Positions 43,105 through 50,671 of a stretch of 64,000 bases of DNA are shown one piece after another. Position 1 is the first letter of the stretch, and each line of letters starts with the position of its first letter. This DNA comes from G965220205 sp965220205 (lineage in GTDB: Bacteria; Chloroflexota; Dehalococcoidia; Lucifugimonadales; Australimonadaceae). The notes under the pieces were generated by a model. It did no database searches, had not been told where the DNA came from, and was given only the letters and a program-made list of their open reading frames with translations. Both the position numbers and the translations under genes were made by a program. The stretch spans positions 1,860,001 through 1,924,000 of the forward strand of contig OZ244812.1 in assembly GCA_965220205.1 (NCBI GenBank). The letters are read 5' to 3'.

Positions 43105-44889
43105 CGTCACGATCACGTCCACGAGCGCAGGCTTGCCCGACCGCACCACCGCGAGCGCGGCGTCGAGAGCGGGGCCGAGGTCCGCGGGCGCCTCGACGGG
43201 CCCCCAGCCGGCGACGCCCAGCGCGCGGGCCAGCGTCGCGAAGTCCGGCGCCGGTTCATCGATCCGTATGCCGACGCCCTTGTTCTCCACCGGCCGGTCC
43301 CGGCGCAGGGCGACCCGCTCCTGGTGCTCCTCGTCGTTGTAGTAGGAGCGGTTGTTGTACACCACCGTCAGCAGCGGGATGTCGTACTTCGCGGCGGTCC
43401 ACAGCGCGTTCGACGTCATCATCAGGTCGCCGTCGCCGATGACGCCCACGCACAGCTTGCCCGTGCCCTTGTACGCGAGGGCCGCGCCGATGGCCGACGG
43501 CAGACCGTAGCCGATGCCCGCGCCGCGTCCGCCGCCCAGCCCGTGGCCGGGCGCAGTCAGCTCGATGAGCTCCCGCCACCGGCGGCCGTGCGCCTGCGCC
43601 AGCGCCCAGTCCTGCCCCTCGACGCGCTGGCCGATCTCGCCGTAAAGCCGAGCGCCGGAGATGGGCTTACTGTCCCACGTCTGCGCGATGTAGTCCTCGC
43701 TGCGCTTCCGGGCCCGCGCGTGCATCGCCTCGGCCTTCTCGCGGCGCGCCCGGACTCGTTCGCCGCCGGAAGGGTCCGCCTCCATCAGCTCGCGGCATAC
43801 GCCGACCAGCTCCGGCAACGCCTGGGCCGTGTCGGCGGCGATGGGGAGCGTCACGGGGAACAGCCACATGTTGTCGGTGACCCAGCTCTGCTTCTCCATG
43901 TCGCTCAGCGTGATGTGGATGATCTTCGTGCCGCGCCCGATGGCCGGCGTCAGCGCGCCGCGCTCTCGGACGGACGGTCCGAGAGGCACGCCGAGGCTCG
44001 GCACGTCCAGCGCCAGCACGACGTCGGCGTCGCGCAGCGCCTCTTCGCGGGACTCCGTCACGTCCAGCGGGTGCGTGTTCGGGATGTTGAACGGCCCTCC
44101 CGCGTCGACGACCGGCGCCCCGAGCAGCTCGGCGAGCTCGACGACGACCGCGGGCATGTCCGGCTTGAGGCCCACTTCGCCCGCCACGACGACCGGCCAA
44201 ACGGCGCCCGACAGCAGCGCGGCCGCCTCGCGCAGGGCGGCGGGGTTCGCGGCGGGCGGCGCCGGGGGCTGGTACAGCGAGGCGTCAGGCGCCCACATGG
44301 CCGACGCGACCTCGTCCTCCTGCACGTCGGAGTCCAGGCACACGTACACGGGGCCCTTGGGCGCGGTCATCGCGATGCGGTAGGCCCGCAAGAGCGACTC
44401 GGGGACAGCCTCGATGCTGTAGGGCTGGTCGTCGTACTTGACGAACTCGCGCACCATCGTCCCCTGCACCAACGCCGAGTGCACCCAATCGGTCGAACGG
44501 CGGTGGTTGGCGTCCTGCGGGCCGCCTCCGCCCAGGTTGATCATCGGCGTGCGGTCGCACCATGCGTTGAAGATGGCCATGGACGCGTGCTGAAGACCCA
44601 CGACGTTGTGGAGTCCCGTGGCCATCGGCTTGCCCGTGACGCGGGCGTACCCGTTCGCGATGGCGACGGCGATCTCCTCGTGGGGACAGAGGATGATCTC
44701 CGGTCCGCCGTCGCCGAAGTTCACGAGCGAGTCGTGGAGCCCCCGGTACGACGCGCCGGGGTTCAGCGCGATGTAGCGCACGCCCAGCTCGCGGAGCACC
44801 TCCACCATGACGTCGGAGCCGTACACGGCCTTGCTGGGCCGGCCCGCTCCCATCGGGGCCGCGGACGCCTCGGTCTGTTGTGAGCTCAT
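43096..44889 (-). CDS. Thiamine-diphosphate-dependent enzyme (acetolactate synthase/benzoylformate decarboxylase fold)
   Basis: 597 residues from the ATG at 44889; the frame stays open far upstream through the repeat and an antisense gene. The N-terminal PYR domain has ALNPGASYRGLHDSLVNF and the TPP-activating Glu in LCPHEEIAVAIANGYARV. A central domain follows. The PP domain has VIGDGDLMMTSNALWTAAKY and VVYNNRSYYNDEEHQ (the GDG...NN TPP motif). Family members decarboxylate 2-oxo acids or join aldehydes. Next to UbiD and a Rieske oxygenase, an aromatic 2-oxo-acid or oxalyl-type substrate is possible. It is flanked by ~147-bp direct repeats. Confidence 0.88.
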   Translation of the reverse strand: MSSQQTEASAAPMGAGRPSKAVYGSDVMVEVLRELGVRYIALNPGASYRGLHDSLVNFGDGGPEIILCPHEEIAVAIANGYARVTGKPMATGLHNVVGLQHASMAIFNAWCDRTPMINLGGGGPQDANHRRSTDWVHSALVQGTMVREFVKYDDQPYSIEAVPESLLRAYRIAMTAPKGPVYVCLDSDVQEDEVASAMWAPDASLYQPPAPPAANPAALREAAALLSGAVWPVVVAGEVGLKPDMPAVVVELAELLGAPVVDAGGPFNIPNTHPLDVTESREEALRDADVVLALDVPSLGVPLGPSVRERGALTPAIGRGTKIIHITLSDMEKQSWVTDNMWLFPVTLPIAADTAQALPELVGVCRELMEADPSGGERVRARREKAEAMHARARKRSEDYIAQTWDSKPISGARLYGEIGQRVEGQDWALAQAHGRRWRELIELTAPGHGLGGGRGAGIGYGLPSAIGAALAYKGTGKLCVGVIGDGDLMMTSNALWTAAKYDIPLLTVVYNNRSYYNDEEHQERVALRRDRPVENKGVGIRIDEPAPDFATLARALGVAGWGPVEAPADLGPALDAALAVVRSGKPALVDVIVTPR

Positions 44890-45013
44890 GGCGCAGTTCC
44901 TTTCGCTTCGATTGGCCGCCTCGCGCAGCGCCGCATCGGCGTCGGCCGGCCGCCCGCATGGTAGCAGCCTCCGCCCTCCGTCATTGCTTCGAAAGTCCTC
45001 TCCGCGCCCCCCT

Positions 45014-45162
45014 CCGTCATCCTCGTGCTTGACACGGGGACCCACGCCCCCGAGCCCGGCGAAGGGGGCGCGCCCCGCCCGCCAACTTTCGTCGGTTGTG
45101 GTGTGGGCCGACAGGCCCACGTGAGAGATTCTCGTGCGCAGACACGGGAACCCACGCCCCCT
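45014..45162. repeat. Dispersed ~147-bp repeat, copy 2 (direct orientation)
   Basis: Second copy of the 42849-42995 repeat: CGTCATCCTCGTGCTTGAC start, GTGGGCC-GACA-GGCCCAC hairpin, and ACACGGGAACCCACGCCCC end. The region 44890-45390 holds this, the hairpin at 45258 and no gene. Confidence 0.85.
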
Positions 45163-45257
45163 CCCGGACGGACTGCCAGACGGTACAGGCCGGAAGAAGC
45201 CAGACGTAGGGAGGAGGCCAATCGGTGTGACAGGCTCGCATCCTCCACCCCTGTGGA

Positions 45258-45277
45258 TACCCGCTTTCGCGGGTATG
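45258..45277. repeat. REP-like hairpin
   Basis: ATACCCGC-TTTC-GCGGGTAT, a perfect 8-bp stem, within CTGTGG...GACGGT. This is the widespread CCCGCTTTCGCGGG-type extragenic palindrome (reads as VIPAKAGIH in one frame) and sits between the repeat and the Rieske gene. Confidence 0.75.
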
Positions 45278-45390
45278 ACGGTGGCCGTCGCGCTCCCCCG
45301 TCGCTTGACACGGCCAGCCGCCGGGTTTACAAACACCGCGTATCTCGCTCCGCGTTCTGGCGTCCCGCAGGAGGCGGTCGGAGGCCCCCA

Positions 45391-46641
45391 ATGCTGACTC
45401 GCGAAGAGAACGAAACGCTCACGCAGATCGGGCCTGGCACTCCGGGCGGCGCGCTGATGCGGCGCTACTGGCAGCCCACGGCGCTCGCCAGCGAGATTCC
45501 GCTGGGCGGCGCGCCCCTGCCGGTCCGGTTGCTCGGCGAAGACCTGGCGCTGTTCCGCGACGAGTTCGGCCGCCCGGGACTGCTCGGGATCCACTGCGCC
45601 CACCGCGCGGCCGACCTCAGCTACGGCCGCATCGAGGACGGCGGCTTGCGCTGCCTCTACCACGGCTGGCTCTACGACATCCACGGCAACTGCCTCGACC
45701 AGCCCGGCGAGCCGGCGCACAGCACGTTCAAGGACAAGGTCCGCCATCTCGCCTACCCGGCCGTCGAGCGCGGCGGCCTGATCTTCGCCTACTTGGGAGA
45801 CGGCGAGCCGCCCGCGTTGCCGCCGTACGAGGCGTTCGACGTCCCCGAGTCGCAGCGGGCGGTCTACAAGGCGTTCCAGGACTGCAGTTACCTGCAGGGC
45901 AACGAGGGGAACATCGACCCGGCGCACCTGTCGTTCCTGCACCGGCTGAGCCGTCCCGGCGACATCAACCAGGCGCTCAACACGCGGGTAACGGCGCCGC
46001 ACCTCGAGCTCGAGGAGACCGAGTTCGGCATCCGCATCTACGCCGTGCGCCCCGTGGACGACGACAACAGCTACGTTCGCGTGACGAATTTCGTAATGCC
46101 GAACCTGTCCGCGGTTGCGGGCGACGCCGAGGGCTACAGCATCAACTGGCACGTGCCCATCGACGATTCCCATCACTGGCGCTACGGCATCCGGTTCAAC
46201 CGCACCCAGGAGATGCGGCCCCAGCAGTCGGCGCGCTCGGAGGAGGTCGGCGAGGACTTCCGCCTCATCCGGAACGAGTCCAACCGCTACATGCAGGACC
46301 GAGAGTCCATGAAGAGCGCGGCGTTCATCGGGATGGGGCCGAACTTCATCGTCCACGACGCGTGGGCGACCCAGGGCGAGGGAACGATCCAGGACCGGAC
46401 CACGGAGCGGCTCGGCTACACCGACATGGCGATCGCGGCCGCGCGGCGCATGCTGTTGCGGGCCGTCCAGGACGTCCGCGAGGGACAGGACCCCGCCCAC
46501 GTGATCCGAGACCCCGGCATGCAGTCCCAAGAACTCGGAATCTATGTGCGGAACGACATCGTCCTCCCGGCGTCTGTTGACTGGCATCGGTACTGGGAGA
46601 ACGACGCGGTCCGCGAGCTCGCAACCAGCACGCACCGCTAA
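45391..46641 (+). CDS. Rieske-type aromatic ring-hydroxylating oxygenase alpha subunit
   Basis: 416 residues from the ATG at 45391. Rieske 2Fe-2S ligands are in GIHCAHRAADLSYGR and LRCLYHGWLYD (CxH...16...CxxH). The mononuclear iron site is in NEGNIDPAHLSFLH, giving two histidines with the aspartate. The C-terminal helix-grip domain is complete. Similarity is to phthalate/phenoxybenzoate-type alpha subunits that work without a beta subunit. A reductase is not adjacent. Together with UbiD 60 bp downstream it suggests oxidation then decarboxylation of an aromatic acid. Confidence 0.92.
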   Translation: MLTREENETLTQIGPGTPGGALMRRYWQPTALASEIPLGGAPLPVRLLGEDLALFRDEFGRPGLLGIHCAHRAADLSYGRIEDGGLRCLYHGWLYDIHGNCLDQPGEPAHSTFKDKVRHLAYPAVERGGLIFAYLGDGEPPALPPYEAFDVPESQRAVYKAFQDCSYLQGNEGNIDPAHLSFLHRLSRPGDINQALNTRVTAPHLELEETEFGIRIYAVRPVDDDNSYVRVTNFVMPNLSAVAGDAEGYSINWHVPIDDSHHWRYGIRFNRTQEMRPQQSARSEEVGEDFRLIRNESNRYMQDRESMKSAAFIGMGPNFIVHDAWATQGEGTIQDRTTERLGYTDMAIAAARRMLLRAVQDVREGQDPAHVIRDPGMQSQELGIYVRNDIVLPASVDWHRYWENDAVRELATSTHR

Positions 46642-46656
46642 CGGCGGGGGCTTCAG

Positions 46657-46695
46657 CGCCCCAAGGAGCATAGGGGCGCAACGCCCCAAGGAGCA
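46657..46695 (+). promoter_or_regulatory. Duplicated ribosome-site module with hairpin before ubiD
   Basis: CGCCCCAAGGAGCA occurs twice (46657-46670 and 46682-46695), each holding an AAGGAG. Between them GGGGCG-CAA-CGCCCC (46673-46687) forms a hairpin just upstream of the second site, which serves the ATG at 46701. It may limit read-through or set UbiD translation. Confidence 0.5.
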
Positions 46696-46700
46696 ATCGA

Positions 46701-48170
46701 ATGGCGACACCAGAGACCGGCACGATATTCGACGGCCTGCAGGAGTACGTGGCGGCGTGTCAGGAGATCGACGACTACCGCATCATCGAGGGCGTGGACT
46801 GGAACGAGGAGCTCGGCGCCCTGGTGGAAGTCGTGGCGGAGACGATCCCCAACGCGCCCATGCTCATCTTCGACAAGGTGAAGGGCTACCCCGAAGGCTA
46901 CCGGCTCGTCTCGCTCACGGGCGCCTCGTACAAGCGCGCCGCCCTAGCGCTCGGGCTGCCGACGGACAAGAGCCGGGACGAACTCGCGGAGCTCGCGGGC
47001 CAGCGGCTCAGGGCCGTCAAGCCCATCCCGCCCAACGAGGTCCCTGCCGGCCCCGTGATGGAGAACGTCATGGAGGGCGAGGACGTCGACATGTGGCACT
47101 TCCCCGTGCCGCGCTACCACGCGTCGGACGGCGGACGCTACATCGGCACCGGCGACTCGCTGATCAACCAGGACCCGGTCAGCGGCTACGTCAACATGGG
47201 GACCTACCGGATGGAGGTCCACGACAAGAACACGCTCGGCCTGTGGATGAGCCCGGGCCAGCAGGGGCGCCTGATCTGCAACAGCTACTGGGACAAGGGC
47301 GAGGCCTGCCCCGTCGTCGCGACGTTCGGGACTGACCCGCTCACATGGATGGCGTCGCACGGACGCTCGCCATGGGGCGAGTCCGAGTTGGACCACGCAG
47401 GCGGTCTGCGCGGACGCCCCGTCGACGTCATCAAGGGCCCGATCACCGGTCTGCCCATCCCGGCGAACGCGGAGATCGCCATTGAGGGCGAGGTCCCTCC
47501 CCCCTGGGAGGAGGCGCGGGACGAGGGCCCGTTCGGCGAGTGGCCGGGCTACTACTCCGGGGGGACCATCGGGACAGGAGAGCCGCAGCCCATCATCCGC
47601 GTGAAGGCCGTCTACTACCGCAACAACCCCATCATCCTGAGCCAGGCCCCGATGTGGCCCGGCGCGCGGCAGATGGGCCTGCCGATGGGGGCGGGACGCG
47701 GCGGCGTCGCGGACCTGGCTCGCGCAGGCGTGTCGCACGTGGTCGCGGTCGGCACGCCCTTCGCCTACATGCGCGTCATCGCCATCAAGCAGCAGTACCC
47801 CGGCCACGCCAGGCAGGCCGCGATGGCGACGGCGGCGAACACGCGCAACGGGCGTTGGATCGTCGTAGTCGACGAGGACATCGACCCCGAGGACATCAAG
47901 GAAGTGCTGTGGGCGATGACCACGCGCTGCGACCCGGAGACCGACATCGAGATTCTCAAGGGCATGTGGAGCACGCCGCTGGACCCGCTGGTGTCGGCGC
48001 GCCCCGACAAGAAGGAGTCGGGCGACCACACCAACAGCCTCGCCATCTACTACGCGGTCCGGCCGTTCCACCGCAAGGACCAGTTCCCCGGAGTCAGCCG
48101 CAGCCCCAAGGAGCTCAGGCAGCGAGTCATCGAGAAGTACAAAGACATCCTCCCCTTCCCGACGGGGTAG
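46701..48170 (+). CDS. UbiD family decarboxylase
   Basis: 489 residues. Homology covers the whole family: WNEELGALVEVVAETIPNAP, RLVSLTGASYKRAALALG, NMGTYRMEVHDKNTLGLWM, and the catalytic glutamate region DEGPFGEWPGYYSGG. VDEDIDPEDIKEVLWAMTTR follows. UbiD enzymes need prenylated FMN made by UbiX, which is not in the window. Substrates are aromatic or alpha,beta-unsaturated acids. Coupled with the Rieske oxygenase; a terminator follows. Confidence 0.95.
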   Translation: MATPETGTIFDGLQEYVAACQEIDDYRIIEGVDWNEELGALVEVVAETIPNAPMLIFDKVKGYPEGYRLVSLTGASYKRAALALGLPTDKSRDELAELAGQRLRAVKPIPPNEVPAGPVMENVMEGEDVDMWHFPVPRYHASDGGRYIGTGDSLINQDPVSGYVNMGTYRMEVHDKNTLGLWMSPGQQGRLICNSYWDKGEACPVVATFGTDPLTWMASHGRSPWGESELDHAGGLRGRPVDVIKGPITGLPIPANAEIAIEGEVPPPWEEARDEGPFGEWPGYYSGGTIGTGEPQPIIRVKAVYYRNNPIILSQAPMWPGARQMGLPMGAGRGGVADLARAGVSHVVAVGTPFAYMRVIAIKQQYPGHARQAAMATAANTRNGRWIVVVDEDIDPEDIKEVLWAMTTRCDPETDIEILKGMWSTPLDPLVSARPDKKESGDHTNSLAIYYAVRPFHRKDQFPGVSRSPKELRQRVIEKYKDILPFPTG

Positions 48171-48190
48171 GCTCGCCGGCAGGCCTAGCG

Positions 48191-48213
48191 CCCCTCTCCC
48201 CTTTGGAGAGGGG
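48191..48213 (+). terminator. Strong hairpin after ubiD
   Basis: CCCCTCTCC (48191-48199) pairs perfectly with GGAGAGGGG (48205-48213) around a CCTTT loop, 20 bp after the stop. No long T-run, but position and strength fit a terminator. Confidence 0.6.
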
Positions 48214-48297
48214 CCGGGAACCGAGGCCATGCGTCCGCGCTAGAATAGGCGCGTGGCTGCTGAGCCCGCGCGTGTTCGATGTGTAAGGGGAGGAATC

Positions 48298-48579
48298 ATG
48301 GCAAACGTAATCCTCACCGGATACGCAGAACCCGACGGCAACCAATTCACCGCCACCTGCGCTGGCGCCGCATACGAAGCACTGCATAACCTCGGCGAAG
48401 CCATCGACGTCTACCTAGAGGGCCTCGCCGAGGTGGGCACGCTCGAACGAGTATTCCAAGAGAGGGGTGTCGAACTCCACGAAGACGCCCCTGCCCCGGA
48501 CAGAGTGTCGGTCGTGATTCCGACCGAAACGCCAGTGCGAGCGTACTGTCGCACAGTCGCCATCCCCGTAGTCGCTTAA
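48298..48579 (+). CDS. hicB: HicB-type antitoxin
   Basis: 93 residues, GGGAGGAATC right before the ATG. ANVILTGYAEPDGNQFTATC shows the partial RNase-H-like HicB fold, with EALHNLGEAIDVYLEGLAE and a beta-rich C terminus. No DNA-binding extension is obvious. It is followed with no gap by the hicA start codon: order hicB then hicA. Intact although the partner is destroyed, so it could persist as an orphan antitoxin. Confidence 0.8.
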   Translation: MANVILTGYAEPDGNQFTATCAGAAYEALHNLGEAIDVYLEGLAEVGTLERVFQERGVELHEDAPAPDRVSVVIPTETPVRAYCRTVAIPVVA

Positions 48580-48745
48580 ATGCCCGATCCGCGCTGTTCC
48601 AGCGCCCAACTCGATCGCGCGCCCATACGGCTAGGTTGCTATGAGGGAACAGCGACTCGCGGCAGCCATCATATCTTCCACCGAGTCTTGGCCGACGGGA
48701 GAACTGTCTCCGCTGCCATCGTCCTGGGCAAGCGCGAACTCGCTA

Positions 48746-50109
48746 GCAGGCTGATGAAGAATGCGAGTTTGGGAAGTAGGGAGCGGGCCGGTGTCGGCAT
48801 TGAGGCGCGCCGTTGGACGCCGATTCGGAGTAAGCGGCGCCCTGGATCGCCCCTGATCGGGCCGCTGGCGTCTCCGGTTGGGCCCTTTCATCCTCAACAG
48901 GCAGGAACCGCCCCCGGAGATGATGGCGGGGGCATGAGCTTGGCCATGCGCACGAGGTTGTAGGCCGCGAGAGCCATCTCCGCCCAGAGGCCGTTGCGGG
49001 CCACGCCGCAGTAGCGCAGCTTCCTCCCGCCCCCGACGGTCTTCAGCCAGCCGAACACCTCCTCAACCCGCTTCCGCACACGCTGACTCGCCGCGTACCC
49101 CGCGTGACGGCTCGTCCGCCGGTCCAGGGCTGAGCGCCGTTGCTTCATGGCCACGTGAGGCGTGATCTGGAACGAGCGGCAGGTGGCCACGAACTCCCGC
49201 GTGTCGTACCCCTTGTCGGCCCCGACCGTGATCCTCCGTGCTGTGGGGACCCGCTCCAGCATCGTCAGCGCCGCTGCCGTTTCAGCCGTCCCGGTAGCCT
49301 GCGACAGCACCACGTCCACCACCAGCCCATTCCGGTTCTCCATGAGCACGTGGCCGGCGAAGGACAGCTTCGCCGCCTGCCCCTCCCCCTTGCGCGCCAA
49401 CAGCGCCTCCGGGTCCGTCGTCGATACATGGGTCGCGTTGGAACGCCGCTCGCCCCGGAAGTCCTTCCATGGGTTCCGCCCGCCTGCCCCCGTAGGCGGG
49501 TCCCTCTCCTCGTCCCTCGGCCGGACGCTCTTGAGGGAGGCCCACGCCTCCAGCAGGGTCCCGTCCACGCTGAAGTGCTCCTCCGACAGCAGGCGCTGCC
49601 GCCTCGCTTCGCTCACCACCGCCCCGAAGAATCGGCCCGTCACCTCATGCGCCAGCAGCCGGGTCCGGTTCTTGGCGAACGTCGACTGGTCGAAGGAACC
49701 GCCCCGGATGTTCAGGTCGAGGAACCACCGGAAGAGCATGTCGTAGGTCAGCCGTTCGCAGAACTGGCGCTCCGAGCGCACGGAGTAGAGCGCGATCAGC
49801 AAGCTCGCCTTCAACAGGTGTTCGGGCGGCACTGATGGCCGGCCTCTCTTGGCGTACATGCGGCTGAAGGTGGGCGACAACTCCTGAAGCACCCGGTCTG
49901 CCAGCGGCTTGATCCGCCGGATCGGGTGTTCCTGTGGGACCAAGTCCTCGGGGGTGAGCGCCACCAGACTCTCGATCTGTTGGTCGGATGTGCCGCGCTT
50001 GGCCGCCTCCCGTTCGTGCTGCGCCAAGCGTAACCAAACGCCTCCCCATCCGCACCTTCGCGTCCCTACCTTCGCATCCCTACCTCGCAGCCGTTTTTCA
50101 TCACCCTGC
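48746..50109. mobile_element. DDE insertion sequence (IS5/IS1182-like) within hicA
   Basis: 1,364 bp. Ends are inverted repeats: GCAGGCTGATGAAGAATGCG on the left, GCAGGGTGATGAAAAACGGC inward from the right. A 2-bp TA is duplicated (48744-48745 and 50110-50111). The one transposase gene reads opposite to hicBA. The subgroup is not settled; the TA target would fit an IS427-like member of the IS5 family. Confidence 0.88.
48894..50027 (-). CDS. IS5/IS1182-like transposase
   Basis: 377 residues. N-terminal DUF772-type domain (RVLQELSPTFSRMYAKRGRP, ALYSVRSERQFCERLTYDML), catalytic residues Asp155 in HFSVDGTLLEAWASLKS, Asp271 in VGADKGYDTREF and Glu322/323 in RKRVEEVFGWLKTVGG. Intact frame, so it is probably active or recently so. 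The basic linker GRNPWKDFRGERRSNATH is typical for this group. Confidence 0.93.
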   Translation of the reverse strand: MAQHEREAAKRGTSDQQIESLVALTPEDLVPQEHPIRRIKPLADRVLQELSPTFSRMYAKRGRPSVPPEHLLKASLLIALYSVRSERQFCERLTYDMLFRWFLDLNIRGGSFDQSTFAKNRTRLLAHEVTGRFFGAVVSEARRQRLLSEEHFSVDGTLLEAWASLKSVRPRDEERDPPTGAGGRNPWKDFRGERRSNATHVSTTDPEALLARKGEGQAAKLSFAGHVLMENRNGLVVDVVLSQATGTAETAAALTMLERVPTARRITVGADKGYDTREFVATCRSFQITPHVAMKQRRSALDRRTSRHAGYAASQRVRKRVEEVFGWLKTVGGGRKLRYCGVARNGLWAEMALAAYNLVRMAKLMPPPSSPGAVPAC

Positions 50110-50300
50110 TAAGGGGACCACGAAGCAAATCCTCTCGCTGCTGCACATCGACGCCGACGACTTCAACGCGGCCCTCTGATAGGGCGCGGCGAGCTCGCAT
50201 CGGTCCAGTAGCGTCGTCGAATCCCTCCTCGACATACGCGCCGCACGCCATGCATGAGGGACCTGACGGGCTTGGGGCCTTCTCCCAGACGAGCGCGCGC

Positions 50301-50630
50301 CTACTTGGGCGGCAGGCTTAGGGCGCAGCTCGCGCCGACTCCTACCCATTCCCGCAGCGCTTCGTCGCTGTCCGTCGCCTCGGGAGAGACGACCACCCAG
50401 CCTCGCATCGCCCTGCCCGTGAAGTCCATCTCACGCACGTGGCGTCTCGTCAGCGCTGCCTGATACGTCTCTTTCGAGACGCGCACGATCAGGTCGTTTC
50501 CGATCACGCCGCAAGCCATGTTCCCTCGCAGCATGAAGGCCAGCCCGCCGAACATCCTCTTCTGTTCGAGAGTCGGCTTGTCACCGAGTACGGCGAGGAC
50601 TCGGTCGGCCAGAATCGCGTCGTAGGGCAT
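50301..50630 (-). CDS. TfoX N-terminal domain protein
   Basis: 109 residues. KRMFGGLAFMLRGNMACGVIGNDLIVRV is the TfoX_N hallmark (MFGG...F), followed by a VREMDFTGRAMRGWVVVS segment. In Proteobacteria TfoX/Sxy activates competence genes; here only the N-terminal domain is present and no competence genes are nearby. Transcribed in the same direction as lhr, 41 bp after its stop. Confidence 0.88.
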   Translation of the reverse strand: MPYDAILADRVLAVLGDKPTLEQKRMFGGLAFMLRGNMACGVIGNDLIVRVSKETYQAALTRRHVREMDFTGRAMRGWVVVSPEATDSDEALREWVGVGASCALSLPPK

Positions 50631-50671
50631 AGGCGCTTTCCCTCAATCCTTGCCCGCCTGTTCCCGCACGC

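Larger units (their letters stand above)
48580..50179 (+). pseudogene. hicA: HicA-type toxin gene split by an insertion sequence
   Basis: Part one (48580-48745) encodes an N-terminal piece with GSHHIFHRVLADGRTVSAA, including the HicA-type catalytic histidine context, up to LGKRELA. Part two (from 50110) continues KGTTKQILSLLHIDADDF and stops at 50179. Deleting the IS and one TA restores a single 77-residue frame whose C terminus matches the HicA GTL..IL..AGI pattern. The mRNA-interferase is therefore inactivated by insertion. It begins right after hicB. Confidence 0.85.

Noticed and set aside
42849..45162. Composite transposon carrying the TPP-enzyme gene
   Set aside because: The flanking repeats encode no transposase and show no target duplication; they are a dispersed repeat family with a third partial copy.
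43096..46710. Single 1,204-codon protein on the minus strand from 46710 to 43096
   Set aside because: The upstream two thirds are antisense to the Rieske oxygenase gene and run through the dispersed repeats; the TPP-enzyme homology starts at the ATG at 44889.
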